64,000 nt of DNA from an uncultured Pseudodesulfovibrio sp. (GTDB taxonomy: Bacteria > Desulfobacterota > Desulfovibrionia > Desulfovibrionales > Desulfovibrionaceae). Where the stretch lies: contig NZ_OY776488.1 of NCBI RefSeq assembly GCF_963675635.1, positions 1,095,740 through 1,159,739 on the forward strand, in the 5' to 3' direction. The translations under genes and the position numbers were made by a program. Of the stretch, positions 37,304 to 47,105 are shown in pieces (the first letter of the stretch is position 1; each line of letters opens with the position of its first letter). The notes beneath the pieces were generated by a model. It saw only the letters and a list, made by a program, of their open reading frames with translations, was not told the origin of the DNA and made no database searches.

Positions 37304-38344
37304 GTGGAAAACCCCAAGGACACCATCACTAGAATTAGGGAGGCCATGGGCGAATCCCTATCAATCCTCGGCCACCACTATCAGTCGGATGAGGTTATTG
37401 CATTCACTGATGTTCGCGGAGACTCTCTTGAACTGGCTCGAAAAATCAACGACCTGAAAGCAAAACACATCGTATTCTGCGGTGTGTTTTTTATGGCTGA
37501 GTCCGCTGCCATACTTTGCCGTCCCGACCAGAAAATTCATATTCCGGACAGAGCTGCGACCTGCCCCATGGCAGACATGGCAGACAGCAAACACGTTAGA
37601 CAGGTTCTTGATATTCTGCAAAAAAATGGACGCAGAATAACCCCACTGACCTATGTCAATTCTTCAGCGGCAGTCAAAGCCGTGGTAGGTGAATACGGAG
37701 GGTCGGTCTGCACTTCCGCAAACGCACAGACCATGCTTTCCTGGGCCATGAAACAAGGTGATGGAGTCCTTTTTCTGCCGGACAAGCATCTCGCCAGGAA
37801 CAGTGCCGATGCGCTCGGTATTCCTGAAGAAGAACGCATTGTTCTGCCAGTCGATGTTATTGACGGCGATCCCAAACTTCACGTCTCCACCGCCATGGCC
37901 GACGGCAAACGATTTATTATCTGGCCGGGCTACTGTCCTATTCATGAAGAATTTTCTCTCAATACCATCAAAGCGATTCGTGCCGCCGAACCGAGTGCTC
38001 ACATTGTTGTCCATCCAGAATGCGACCCTGCACTCGTACAGGCCTCTGATGGCAACGGCTCGACCACCTTTTTGATACAATATGCTGCCGAGGCGCCAAA
38101 AGGAGCAACGATTTACATCGGTACCGAGGTGAACCTTGTCAACCGGCTAGCCGCCCAATACAAAGGTGAAAAGACCATCAAACCGCTCATTGCAAGCCAA
38201 TGCGACGATATGGCCAAAATCACCGTGGAAAAACTGGCCCACACGCTTGATAACCTTGAAACCGCCACGCCTGTCACTGTGAGTGATGCCATTAAAGAAC
38301 CTGCAAAACTGGCTCTTAAACGCATGCTCGAAGTTTGCTCCTAA
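37304..38344 (+). CDS. nadA: Quinolinate synthase A
   Basis: [4Fe-4S] enzyme condensing iminoaspartate with dihydroxyacetone phosphate to quinolinate. The 346-residue protein has ILGHHYQSDEV near 22, CGVFFMAESAAIL near 59, cluster cysteines in VCTSANA near 135 and in SQCDDMAK near 300, and HPECDPALV near 231. The start is GTG with AGAGGA upstream. The oxygen-sensitive cluster links it to the Fe-S assembly genes of this window. Confidence 0.95.
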   Translation: MENPKDTITRIREAMGESLSILGHHYQSDEVIAFTDVRGDSLELARKINDLKAKHIVFCGVFFMAESAAILCRPDQKIHIPDRAATCPMADMADSKHVRQVLDILQKNGRRITPLTYVNSSAAVKAVVGEYGGSVCTSANAQTMLSWAMKQGDGVLFLPDKHLARNSADALGIPEEERIVLPVDVIDGDPKLHVSTAMADGKRFIIWPGYCPIHEEFSLNTIKAIRAAEPSAHIVVHPECDPALVQASDGNGSTTFLIQYAAEAPKGATIYIGTEVNLVNRLAAQYKGEKTIKPLIASQCDDMAKITVEKLAHTLDNLETATPVTVSDAIKEPAKLALKRMLEVCS

Positions 38345-38371
38345 ACCGGCCGACGTGCTAAGGTCCTCGTC

Positions 38372-39961
38372 ATGAATACTTTACGACTACAAAGTGATGC
38401 TCTTATTATCGGGTCCGGCATTGCCGGGTCCATGGCCGCTCTCACACTGGCCGACCAAGGCTGTGACGTCATCATCATCACAGCCGAGGAAGACCTTGCC
38501 AACGGCAACACGTCTCTGGCACAGGGCGGCATCGTCTACCGAAATGAACATGATGATCCAAAATTACTGGAAAAGGACATCCTGACAGCCGGATGGAAGC
38601 ATAACTTTACACGCGCTGTCCGCTATCTGGCTCGCAAAGGGCCGGAAGTTCTTAAAGAAACCTTTCTTGAAAAATACAAAATCCCCTTCAACCAGCGCAA
38701 ACCGGGCGATTGGTATCTGACACGTGAGGGGGGTCACGGTCTGGCTAGAATTCTTTACTGCGACGACCATACAGGCCGAAACATCATGGAAGTGCTCAGT
38801 GCCGCAGTTCAATCGCATGACAATATCCGCGTTCTGACAAAACGAACCGCCATCGATCTTCTAACCACTCAACACCACGCCAAGCATCTTGATTTCAAGT
38901 ATAATCTTTCAAACCAATGTATTGGCGCCTATGTCTTCAATGAAGACTTGGGCAAAGTCGAAACCATACTGTCAAAATTCACCATGCTGGCCACGGGCGG
39001 CATCGGACAAATCTACCTGCACACAACCAACACGTCCGGTTCCATCGGCTCAGGGTTGGCTATGGCACACAGGGCCGGAGCACGGCTCATGAACTGCGAA
39101 TACGTCCAGTTTCACCCCACAGCCCTCTTTGGTGGGTCAAAGCGGGGAGAACGACGTTTCCTGGTGTCTGAGGCGGTTCGAGGAGAAGGAGCGGTCCTCG
39201 TCAATTCCAAAGGCGAACCGTTTATGCCTCGATACGACACTCGTGCAGACCTGGCCCCACGCGACATAGTCACTCGTGCGATCATGGAAGAGATGCTCCA
39301 GAGCGACGATGATTGCGTGTACCTTGATACTTCCGGCATCAAAGCAGATGTCAACAAACGGTTCCCCACCATCTCCAATAAATGTAGAGAAATGGGAATC
39401 GATATGGGTAAAGACCCAGTTCCTGTCGTTCCTGCTGCACACTACTTTTGCGGTGGAATCCTCGTGGACAACCGAGGGCGCTCCACTCTTGAAAAACTCT
39501 ACGCAGCTGGAGAATGCAGTTGTACCGGAGTCCACGGAGCCAACAGACTGGCGAGCACTTCGCTCCTGGAAGGGATGCTCTGGGGCTACAGCGCCGGTCA
39601 GGACATGAAATCACGCATGAACCGCTCCGCTGCACTCAGCCGCAAACTCAACGAGTCAATCCCTGACTGGATCAGCATTGGACACGAGCACAATGAAGAC
39701 CCGGCGCTGATCGCACAGGACTGGGCGAACATCCGCAACACCATGTGGAATTACGTAGGTATCGCTCGCACCAACAACAGACTCGGTCGCGCCTTCTCGG
39801 ATATGCGCATCCTGACAAAAAACCTACAGGACTTCTATCGGGAAACTGAGGTGAGTAAAAGCATCATCGACCTTTTCCATGGATCACAAGCTGCATACAT
39901 CATTACTCTTGCCGCTCTGCGGAACACTAAAACCAAGGGCTGTCATTATCGTATAGATTAA
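38372..39961 (+). CDS. nadB: L-aspartate oxidase
   Basis: FAD enzyme oxidising aspartate to iminoaspartate for NadA; anaerobes use fumarate as acceptor. The 529-residue protein has the dinucleotide-binding IIGSGIAGSMAALTLAD near 11, NTSLAQGGIV near 46, HPTAL and GGILVDNRGRSTL near 369, and GANRLASTSLLEGMLWG near 390. Last of the nad operon and followed by a terminator. Confidence 0.95.
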   Translation: MNTLRLQSDALIIGSGIAGSMAALTLADQGCDVIIITAEEDLANGNTSLAQGGIVYRNEHDDPKLLEKDILTAGWKHNFTRAVRYLARKGPEVLKETFLEKYKIPFNQRKPGDWYLTREGGHGLARILYCDDHTGRNIMEVLSAAVQSHDNIRVLTKRTAIDLLTTQHHAKHLDFKYNLSNQCIGAYVFNEDLGKVETILSKFTMLATGGIGQIYLHTTNTSGSIGSGLAMAHRAGARLMNCEYVQFHPTALFGGSKRGERRFLVSEAVRGEGAVLVNSKGEPFMPRYDTRADLAPRDIVTRAIMEEMLQSDDDCVYLDTSGIKADVNKRFPTISNKCREMGIDMGKDPVPVVPAAHYFCGGILVDNRGRSTLEKLYAAGECSCTGVHGANRLASTSLLEGMLWGYSAGQDMKSRMNRSAALSRKLNESIPDWISIGHEHNEDPALIAQDWANIRNTMWNYVGIARTNNRLGRAFSDMRILTKNLQDFYRETEVSKSIIDLFHGSQAAYIITLAALRNTKTKGCHYRID

Positions 39962-39996
39962 GCCCGACCGAGACTATCTCAAGCAAAGAATAAACT

Positions 39997-40033
39997 GGGT
40001 GAAATCATTTTTTAATGAATTTCACCCTTTTTT
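39997..40033 (+). terminator. Terminator after nadB
   Basis: A 13-bp stem with one bulge (GGGTGAAATCATT / AATGAATTTCACCC) followed by TTTTTT. Confidence 0.8.
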
Positions 40034-40183
40034 ATGCCCACAACTCGTACCCTGCTCACCATACAGTTGTTTCTCAGTGAAACATGAGTAACACGGAGCA
40101 GCCCCTTACGAGACAACGACTGTAGAAATTTTCTAGACAATCTTTAGATGAAAAGAACAGCCGAAAAGTAATACTTCGACAAC

Positions 40184-40219
40184 AAAAAATAAGGCCGGCA
40201 GCATAAACGCTGCCGGCCT
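40184..40219 (-). terminator. Terminator after trkH
   Basis: An 11-bp perfect stem (AGGCCGGCAGC / GCTGCCGGCCT) with a six-base loop; on the minus strand TTATTTTTTG follows. Confidence 0.85.
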
Positions 40220-40241
40220 AGTCTCTTAACTAACAAGTCGA

Positions 40242-41705
40242 TTATTTACGCCAGAATTCAGGCACGAACAAAATGATGACGGTATAGATTTCTAGCCTTC
40301 CAAGAACCATACAAAAAGTCAAAGCCCACTTTGCAATGTCTGGAAGCCATGCGAAATTATCCGTCGGCCCAACCCCGCCGATACCGGGACCGATATTGCC
40401 GATACAAGCCAGTGCGGCCGCAAACGACGTAACGACATCTACTCCAGTGGAGGCAACTACAAAGGCTGCGAGAACCAGCAGTCCAAGCCAGAGTATGAAA
40501 AAGCCCCAGACACCGCTAATGACATCATCCTTGACCACGATCCTGCCCATTTTCACATGGCTGACAGCCCTAGGATGGATAAGTCTGAAAAGCTCCTGAT
40601 ACGACTGTTTGAACAGGAGCATGATGCGCATGACTTTCATCCCACCGCCAGTAGAACCTGCGCACCCGCCCACGAACATGCAGAATAATAAAATGGCCTG
40701 CGTAACCCCCGGCCACAATTCATAGTCTGCCGTGGCAAAGCCGGTTGTTGTCAGAATAGAAGCGACTTGAAACGATGTATATCTAATTGAGTCGGAAACC
40801 GTATCATAATTCCCTTCTGCATAAACAAATACAGTTATAACAACTATGAAAAGGGCAATCATCATAGCAAAGACCCGAAATTCTGGATCTTTGATCAAAG
40901 ATTTAAACCGTCCCTTGAGCAAGAGGTAATGCAAGGAAAAGTTCACACCGGCTATGATCATGAATATTGTGATGACATAGTCGATATATGCACTGTCAAA
41001 AGCTGCAACAGACGTATTTTTGGTCGAAAAGCCCCCTGTCGCCATAGTGCCGAAGGTGTGGCACAGGGCATCAAAAAGGTCCATACCGCCAAACATGAGC
41101 AACACCGTCTCTACCGCACTGAACAGCAAATAGACCTTCCATAAGGTCATGGCCGTATCCTTGATACGCGGTTTCAGCTTATCCGGAGATGGCCCAGGCA
41201 CTTCAGCCTTGTAGAGCTGCATGCCGCCAATCCCCAAAAACGGCAGGATGGCGAGAGAAAAAACAATAATACCCATGCCGCCAAGCCAATGAGTCAGACT
41301 ACGCCAGAACAACAGACCTCGGGGAACGCTCTCAATATCGACCAGAACCGACGATCCTGTTGTACTGAAACCAGACAATGATTCAAAAACACAGTCTACC
41401 ACTGATCCGAATGTACCGCCCAGATAAAATGGCAACCCACCGAAAACTCCGGCCGCAAACCACCCCAATGCAACGATGGCCATCCCCTCTCGATGGGTCA
41501 TGATAGAGGTTTTTTTTGAGGCATCCGAATCGCGGAAGAAAGTGAAAGCCAAGCCACCGGAGACCACGGTAATGCCCATGGAAAGACCAAGGGGATAGGC
41601 AGTTCCATCACCGTAGTATAAACCCCACCCCAAGGGTAAAACCATAGTCAGCCCGATGCAGGCAACCAGCGCACCGATGATGTGAAGGACATATTTCCAA
41701 CGCAT
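40242..41705 (-). CDS. trkH: Trk potassium uptake membrane subunit
   Basis: K+-translocating subunit of the Trk system. The 487-residue protein has the repeated membrane-pore-membrane units with SLSGFSTTGSSV near 110, GTMATGGFSTKN near 218, SILTTTGFATAD near 315 and a final C-terminal repeat. It starts directly after the trkA stop (one-base spacing), so the two are co-expressed. Confidence 0.94.
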   Translation of the reverse strand: MRWKYVLHIIGALVACIGLTMVLPLGWGLYYGDGTAYPLGLSMGITVVSGGLAFTFFRDSDASKKTSIMTHREGMAIVALGWFAAGVFGGLPFYLGGTFGSVVDCVFESLSGFSTTGSSVLVDIESVPRGLLFWRSLTHWLGGMGIIVFSLAILPFLGIGGMQLYKAEVPGPSPDKLKPRIKDTAMTLWKVYLLFSAVETVLLMFGGMDLFDALCHTFGTMATGGFSTKNTSVAAFDSAYIDYVITIFMIIAGVNFSLHYLLLKGRFKSLIKDPEFRVFAMMIALFIVVITVFVYAEGNYDTVSDSIRYTSFQVASILTTTGFATADYELWPGVTQAILLFCMFVGGCAGSTGGGMKVMRIMLLFKQSYQELFRLIHPRAVSHVKMGRIVVKDDVISGVWGFFILWLGLLVLAAFVVASTGVDVVTSFAAALACIGNIGPGIGGVGPTDNFAWLPDIAKWALTFCMVLGRLEIYTVIILFVPEFWRK

Positions 41706-43073
41706 TTAGAAAAACTCCACCTTGGTCGTCAGAACCTTTTCCACTTTTGGAATATTCTGCCTAGTGGAAATAATAATCAGTCTGTCATTTGGTTCCACCA
41801 CGGTATCTCCACGAGGGATGACAACATCATCACCGCGTTGAAAACACAGAACAAGGCACCCTCTGGGAAATCCAAGGTCTTTAACCTCTTTACCCACAAT
41901 GGGAGAATCCTCTTGCGCAACGGCTTCCAAAGCCTCCGCAGCCTCTCCTTTGATGGAGACAGATGAAATGATTTTTCCACGACGGATAAAGTGAAGCAAG
42001 GTATTAATAGCCGATTGACGTGGACAGACCACATAATCGATACCGATAGGCTCGATAAGCGGCATATACCCAAAATTATTCACTCGAGTAACGGTACTTT
42101 TAGCACCAAGGTTCTTTGCAAGGAGACAGGACAAAATATTCGTCTCCTCATCCCCTGTCACGGCAATGACCATATCCATATCCTGAATATTCTCCTCTCG
42201 GAGAATTTCCTGATCCGTTGAGTCACCCATAAGGACAATGGGACGATCCAGATGTTCGGAAAGATATTCGCACCGCTTCTGACGCTTTTCGAGTAAGCGG
42301 GTGTGATAATATTTATTATCCAAAGCCTTGGCCAAACGGAAGCCGATGTTACCACCGCCGATAATCATTACTTTGCGCACGGGGTCGGCAAAAATACCAA
42401 GCTGACGCATTATTTCATCCTGATCGCGGATATCACAGACAAAATATACAAGATCGTCTTTTTCAATAACATCCAGCCCGCTGGGAATAATCAACTCCCC
42501 ATCCCGCACCAAAGCCGCAATAACAATACCGAGTTCTTCACTTATTTTCTCACGCAAATTATACAATTTGCTCCCGATCAACGGACTGCCCTCAGGCAAA
42601 TTGACTCCGATGAGTCGAATCTTACCATTGGCAAACTCATTGATTTCCACAGCACCCGGTACGCTCATGAGCCGAAGAACCGAGTTCACGACTTCTTCGT
42701 CCGGATTGATAATCTTGGTGATTTCAGCTCCTTGCTCAGTGAGCAAGTGCTTATAATCGGTATACATTTCACTCCGAATGCGAGCAAGTTTGGTAACATT
42801 CGGATTCAAAAGATTGGCAAAAAAGCAGGCGATGAGATTTATCTCGTCGGAATCAGTGACTGCGAGGAAAATTTCGGCCTTGCCAATACCTGCCTCTTCC
42901 AGGATTTTAGGGCTACTCCCTGACCCTCTGATAGTTTGAACATCAGAGGTTTCAGCTATCTTCCTAAGTGCTTCGTCGCTCGTGTCAATAACAACGACTT
43001 CCTTGTTTTCTCCCGCCAACCGTTGAGATATATGAAAACCAACCTCACCGGCCCCAATGATGATAACTCTCAA
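41706..43073 (-). CDS. trkA: Trk potassium system NAD-binding regulatory subunit
   Basis: Peripheral ring subunit that gates TrkH. The 455-residue protein has two tandem RCK units, each with a Rossmann NAD-binding start (VIIIGAGEVGFHI at 3 and VMIIGGGNIGFRLA near 229) and TrkA-C domains (~140-215 and 365-450). The start is a TTG with AGGAGA seven bases upstream. Confidence 0.94.
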   Translation of the reverse strand: MRVIIIGAGEVGFHISQRLAGENKEVVVIDTSDEALRKIAETSDVQTIRGSGSSPKILEEAGIGKAEIFLAVTDSDEINLIACFFANLLNPNVTKLARIRSEMYTDYKHLLTEQGAEITKIINPDEEVVNSVLRLMSVPGAVEINEFANGKIRLIGVNLPEGSPLIGSKLYNLREKISEELGIVIAALVRDGELIIPSGLDVIEKDDLVYFVCDIRDQDEIMRQLGIFADPVRKVMIIGGGNIGFRLAKALDNKYYHTRLLEKRQKRCEYLSEHLDRPIVLMGDSTDQEILREENIQDMDMVIAVTGDEETNILSCLLAKNLGAKSTVTRVNNFGYMPLIEPIGIDYVVCPRQSAINTLLHFIRRGKIISSVSIKGEAAEALEAVAQEDSPIVGKEVKDLGFPRGCLVLCFQRGDDVVIPRGDTVVEPNDRLIIISTRQNIPKVEKVLTTKVEFF

Positions 43074-43190
43074 AAGACATCTCCTGTGTAGACGAGAATG
43101 AAAACACTCATATTTCTACGCATGTTTCGCGTCCAGTGCAACATCATGAAAAGAACCGGACGAATCAATAAAGTCAAAACAATAAAAATA

Positions 43191-43220
43191 ACAACGGCCC
43201 TGAATAATCAGAGCCGCGTT
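43191..43220 (-). terminator. Terminator after the siroheme operon
   Basis: On the minus strand a GC-rich stem (CGGCTCTGA / TCAGGGCCG, one G-T pair) with a TTAT loop is followed by the T-rich TTGTTATTTTTATT, about 20 bases past the last gene. Confidence 0.65.
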
Positions 43221-43239
43221 CAACACGTTTTCAGAACGT

Positions 43240-43899
43240 CTAAAGAATGGCCTTCTTAACTTCGTCAATACCGACTTTTTCCAACAATCTGGCGGAACGA
43301 CTGCGCTTTCCTGCGTTATCTCGATAGTATTCGAGAAAACGTTTCACCAATTCAACGGCTTCCTGTCGCGTCAACTCCTCAGCCAGTACATCAGCAATAC
43401 GCGGCCTGCCCGAGGCATTACCTCCGACCACCATTGTCCACCCTTTGGGCTTTCCAATGAGCCCCACGTCACGGACAAAGCTTTCCGCACAGCACATGGG
43501 GCAGCCGGACACACCGACCTTGAGTTTGGCAGGTAACTCCTTGCCTACGAACATCTCTTCGAGTTCCATTCCGAGCCCCAGAGAATCTCTGACGCCGAGT
43601 TTGCAGACTTCGGTACCAGGACAAGCCTGCACATAATGAACGCACAAGCCAACTGCCGGTCCGATATCCATCTTGAGATCTTCCCAGACGTCATTGACCT
43701 GCTCTTCTTCCAGACCGACAAGGGCAATACGTTGACCAGACGTAATCTTCATAATCGGAATATCAAATTTCCGCCCGACTCGGGCCAGGGCTTCAAGGAC
43801 ATCCGGCGTGACAAGCCCTACAGGCGTCCTGGGGACGATAGCATAGGTTTTCTTGTCGCGTTGAAGTATCGCGCCCTTGGGGGTCTCTTTCTGAGCCAT
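43240..43899 (-). CDS. Small siroheme/[4Fe-4S] sulfite-reductase-like protein A
   Basis: A 219-residue protein of the nitrite/sulfite reductase family, in size and motif like the small assimilatory-type sulfite reductase of Desulfovibrio. It has an N-terminal ferredoxin-like half domain (ITSGQRIALVGL near 60) and the siroheme-[4Fe-4S] ligand pattern CX5C (CPGTEVC near 97) and CX3C (CPMCC near 137). The start is the ATG at 43899 (GGAG nine bases upstream). It is the distal gene of the five-gene operon, 24 bases after its paralog. Sulfite or nitrite as substrate is not decided by sequence. Confidence 0.82.
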   Translation of the reverse strand: MAQKETPKGAILQRDKKTYAIVPRTPVGLVTPDVLEALARVGRKFDIPIMKITSGQRIALVGLEEEQVNDVWEDLKMDIGPAVGLCVHYVQACPGTEVCKLGVRDSLGLGMELEEMFVGKELPAKLKVGVSGCPMCCAESFVRDVGLIGKPKGWTMVVGGNASGRPRIADVLAEELTRQEAVELVKRFLEYYRDNAGKRSRSARLLEKVGIDEVKKAIL

Positions 43900-43923
43900 G
43901 GATATACACTCCAACAAAAAAAG

Positions 43924-44589
43924 TTACTCGCCGAGAACGGCTTCCCGAATCGCATCAACGCCGACACGTTCCACAAAACGCGCAGTGCGCTCTTTAGCCT
44001 TGGCGTTTTTCATATAAAAATCAAGCGACTTTCCGATGATAGCAAAGGCCTCGACTTCAGTGACATCCTGCGCAAGAATATCTCCCTGACGGACCCGCTT
44101 TCCTCCATTTCCACCAAAAGAGACAACCCACCCCGTCTTGCGTCCTACCAATCCCACATCACGGATCATGGACTCGGCACAACACATGGAACAACCTGAA
44201 ACACTGGATTTGAGTTTGGTAGGCAGAGAATACTCTTTCAAAAATTCCTCCAGCCTTGCAGCCACTCCCATGGAATCCTGCATGGCGAGCTTGCAACCAG
44301 TCGTTCCCAAACACGCTTGAACTTTATGCTTGAAAATATCACCAACCGGCCCGACTTTTTCCACGACTTCCCGAAGGATATCAGCGGAAACCCCATCAAT
44401 CATGACACGCTGCCCTGCCGTAATGCGAATCCCCGGCAAGCCGTACTCCTCAACAACTCTTTGGATTGAGGCTAGTTGCGCGGCAGGAATCTGCCCCTGA
44501 CTGATTTGCGGCACCACAGTAAACGAGCCGTCACCTCTGGTCTTGACGGCTCGCATTGGGAGCTTTTCTATATATTCTTTCATTTGCAT
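43924..44589 (-). CDS. Small siroheme/[4Fe-4S] sulfite-reductase-like protein B
   Basis: A 221-residue paralog of the adjacent protein, with ITAGQRVMIDGV near 56 and the same ligand pattern: CX5C (CLGTTGC near 94) and CX3C (CSMCC near 134). It is clearly divergent over its length (for example KLAMQDSMGVAARLEE against KLGVRDSLGLGMELEE), so the duplication is not recent. The ATG at 44589 follows the cupin stop by one base; a second ATG six bases on is possible. Confidence 0.8.
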   Translation of the reverse strand: MQMKEYIEKLPMRAVKTRGDGSFTVVPQISQGQIPAAQLASIQRVVEEYGLPGIRITAGQRVMIDGVSADILREVVEKVGPVGDIFKHKVQACLGTTGCKLAMQDSMGVAARLEEFLKEYSLPTKLKSSVSGCSMCCAESMIRDVGLVGRKTGWVVSFGGNGGKRVRQGDILAQDVTEVEAFAIIGKSLDFYMKNAKAKERTARFVERVGVDAIREAVLGE

Positions 44590-44590
44590 C

Positions 44591-44908
44591 TTAAATTGGC
44601 GGGGCTATGGTTACAAGCACACGCATATCAGTTGTCGCTCTCACACCGTGAGGCTCGGCAATCTCCGATACAAGGATATCACCAGCACGAGCAGGCATGG
44701 ACACACCATCCGCAGCCAGGAATTCGCCCTCACCTTCAAGAATCGTCAAAGTCAACTCGCCCTCCAGTTCATGGGAATGTACCGGAAGCTGCTGCCCTGC
44801 CCGAAAGTTAAAATTGATCACCTTCATGAACTCGGACTCGTGTACCAAGTAGTTGGAAAACGTCAAGTCCTTGAAGCCATGCTCGTTGAATAATTCTGTC
44901 TTCTTCAT
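44591..44908 (-). CDS. Small cupin protein
   Basis: A 105-residue single-domain cupin with PVHSHELEGELTLTILEGEGEF near 42, giving the His/Glu metal-binding pattern, and a C-terminal PHGVRATTDMRVLVT. Cupins of this size may sense or bind a metal or small ligand. It lies between the ferredoxin gene and the two siroheme genes and is tightly linked to them. No reaction can be assigned. Confidence 0.8.
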   Translation of the reverse strand: MKKTELFNEHGFKDLTFSNYLVHESEFMKVINFNFRAGQQLPVHSHELEGELTLTILEGEGEFLAADGVSMPARAGDILVSEIAEPHGVRATTDMRVLVTIAPPI

Positions 44909-44923
44909 GGAATAAACCCCTTA

Positions 44924-45712
44924 TTAGAATTCCAAAGGAACAGTTTCCAAAACATTACCATTTCTACCGATGGTCAGTCGAACAGTATCAACTTTTTTCC
45001 CGGCACGTTTTACCGCTTCACGTAAAATCACTGACATGGAAGAACAACACGGAACTTCCATTTCCAGAACCGTGATGGACTTCAAATCATTTTCAGTCAG
45101 AATGTCGGCCAGCTTTTCCACATATTCCATCTGATTGTCGAACTTGGGGCAACCCAAGACCACTACACGCCCAGCAACATATTCATTATGATAAGACGGC
45201 ATTGCCACAGGCACACAATCAGCAGTCAGAAGCAAATCCGCCCCTTTGAGAAATGGCGCTGAAGGAGGCACAAGACGCAACTGCACAGGCCAATGCGATA
45301 ATGCTGAGCCACCTGCCGGAGAGGCCATGGGGATATTAGCCCGCTCACAAGGAGACATGGTGTGCATCGCCGCTCCGGGGCAACCACCCATAGGCTTTTG
45401 AGAACCGGCAGGCCTGTCAAGACGCAGGCTCTCTGGTGAAGGCATGTGTGTCGGCACGACACGCCCCTGCGCCTTGAGATGTTCCCTCACGGCATCAGGG
45501 TTGAAATCTTCAGCCTCACGCACTTCGACTTTGAGTGCACCTGTCGGACAATCGCCCAGACATGCGCCCAGTCCGTCACAATAAATTTCCTTAACCAGTC
45601 GGGCCTTGCCGTCAACGATAGCCAGGGCGCCTTCTTCGCAAGAAGGAACACATTCACCGCAACCGTTGCACAGTTCTTCATCAATGGTGATCATTTTTCT
45701 CGTGCTTAACAT
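44924..45712 (-). CDS. Two-cluster 4Fe-4S ferredoxin-domain protein
   Basis: A 262-residue protein with an N-terminal bacterial ferredoxin domain (CNGCGECVPSC near 15 and CDGLGACLGDCP near 45) and a ~180-residue C-terminal domain with further cysteines (GGCPGAAMHTMSPCE, TADCVP, LGCPKFDN, VPCCSSM). Such proteins occur beside hybrid-cluster-protein genes in anaerobes and may pass electrons to them. It lies between the Fe-S membrane protein and the cupin. GAGGA precedes the ATG at 45712; an ATG at 45694 is an alternative. Confidence 0.78.
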   Translation of the reverse strand: MLSTRKMITIDEELCNGCGECVPSCEEGALAIVDGKARLVKEIYCDGLGACLGDCPTGALKVEVREAEDFNPDAVREHLKAQGRVVPTHMPSPESLRLDRPAGSQKPMGGCPGAAMHTMSPCERANIPMASPAGGSALSHWPVQLRLVPPSAPFLKGADLLLTADCVPVAMPSYHNEYVAGRVVVLGCPKFDNQMEYVEKLADILTENDLKSITVLEMEVPCCSSMSVILREAVKRAGKKVDTVRLTIGRNGNVLETVPLEF

Positions 45713-45738
45713 AGTAATATCCTCATTTTTAAATTTAT

Positions 45739-47055
45739 TCAGATTCTTGCCACGCCAAGAAAGACGGCGTGCAGGGTAACAACCAGAACAATAAACACTG
45801 TTCTGGCATTCTCACTGGACAACCCCGGAAAGCGGTACCCTATTTGCTTATATGCGCAGGCAGACACACAATCGCCGCACAGAGTGCAGGAAAGAGCCGG
45901 ACGCCCCAGTTCCATCCTGCTTTCATCCAACGCATTGTATCGACACCGAGTGTAACAGGCACCACACCGAGTACAGTCGGAATCGATACGAATACGCCAA
46001 GGGGAAATCTTACCCATGACATTAGCGACCAACCCCATTGGACAAAAAGTGGTGCAATGCGTCATCATGCCGACCTTGCGGGAAACAAAAGCCATGACGC
46101 CCACTCCAATCAAACCGAAAAACACCGCAAAAACTATCGCCGAACTACCTGACATGCCAATGGACCGCAGAATCAGGGCTGTTGCCACCGTCAGGAGTAA
46201 TGTTGTACCGCGCCCCGCAATGCTCATGCGTCTCAACGCGCTACTATGCGCAGGACGCGGTCCAAGACGACTCATGCCATCGTCCCACGCTCCGATATAA
46301 CAAAGATGGCTGCACCACGCCGGCCCGACTAACAAGATGGTGACGGAAAACAGGATGAGCATGAAAAAACCACCGCCCCTGAATATTGGACCGCCAAGAA
46401 TCAAGGCAGGAACAGGCAGGTGAAGAGTCCCGGTCATGAGCATCTGCTCCATGCCCAGCAACCCCAACCCCAGTTGCAGAAAAAACAGTGCTGAAAACAC
46501 CCCCCATATGCGCGGACGGAGCGTGCGATGTCCACGGGGCTGCATCATAAGGCCGCTGATCCACTGAGCGTATACCCCAAGTGCAAAAATTTCAGCCCAA
46601 CCCCACCCCGGCAGATAGCGGTCAGCCAGCAATATGGGGAACGAAGCATTGGTTCGAGCAAGGGACAATCCAAGAATCGTCAATACAAACACGACTCCCC
46701 GAGCCAAGGACTTCTCACGAGTGACCGAAAATAAATCTTTGGAACGCTGACTCAACATGATCATCAAGGCCAATCCGTCAAACAAGATAATTGTCGCCAT
46801 TATGACTGCCAGCCGCTTCCACGGCAGATCGAACATGTGACGAAAATTGACAAAATTCACTGTGGCATCCGCCCAGATGAACCCACCCCACAGGAGTGCC
46901 GCCACAATCCCCCAGCGCACCCATGCCTGGCGAGTAAACATAAGCCCTGCCAAAACAGCAAACGCCCCCATCAGACCATAATCCCCAAACCTCAGGGAGT
47001 GTGCTGCCAACAGGAGCAAGGCGAGAAAAGGTATGACCCAAATAAAATACTTCAC
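45739..47055 (-). CDS. NapH/NosR-like 4Fe-4S membrane protein
   Basis: A 438-residue integral membrane protein with about ten hydrophobic segments. Two CX3C motifs (WCSHLCYIG and HCTTFCPMG), typical of the NapH/NosR/RdxA group, are followed by a two-cluster ferredoxin domain near the C-terminus (CTRCGACYTRC, CTLCGDCVSAC) and a final membrane helix. Such proteins pass quinol electrons to redox partners. The start is the GTG at 47055 with GGAG nine bases upstream. It is the first gene of the operon that ends with the siroheme proteins. Confidence 0.82.
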   Translation of the reverse strand: MKYFIWVIPFLALLLLAAHSLRFGDYGLMGAFAVLAGLMFTRQAWVRWGIVAALLWGGFIWADATVNFVNFRHMFDLPWKRLAVIMATIILFDGLALMIMLSQRSKDLFSVTREKSLARGVVFVLTILGLSLARTNASFPILLADRYLPGWGWAEIFALGVYAQWISGLMMQPRGHRTLRPRIWGVFSALFFLQLGLGLLGMEQMLMTGTLHLPVPALILGGPIFRGGGFFMLILFSVTILLVGPAWCSHLCYIGAWDDGMSRLGPRPAHSSALRRMSIAGRGTTLLLTVATALILRSIGMSGSSAIVFAVFFGLIGVGVMAFVSRKVGMMTHCTTFCPMGLVANVMGKISPWRIRIDSDCTRCGACYTRCRYNALDESRMELGRPALSCTLCGDCVSACAYKQIGYRFPGLSSENARTVFIVLVVTLHAVFLGVARI

Positions 47056-47105
47056 TGTTTCGTTCTCCGTACCCCGACAATGAACATTTTTTTTGACTGG
47101 AACCA

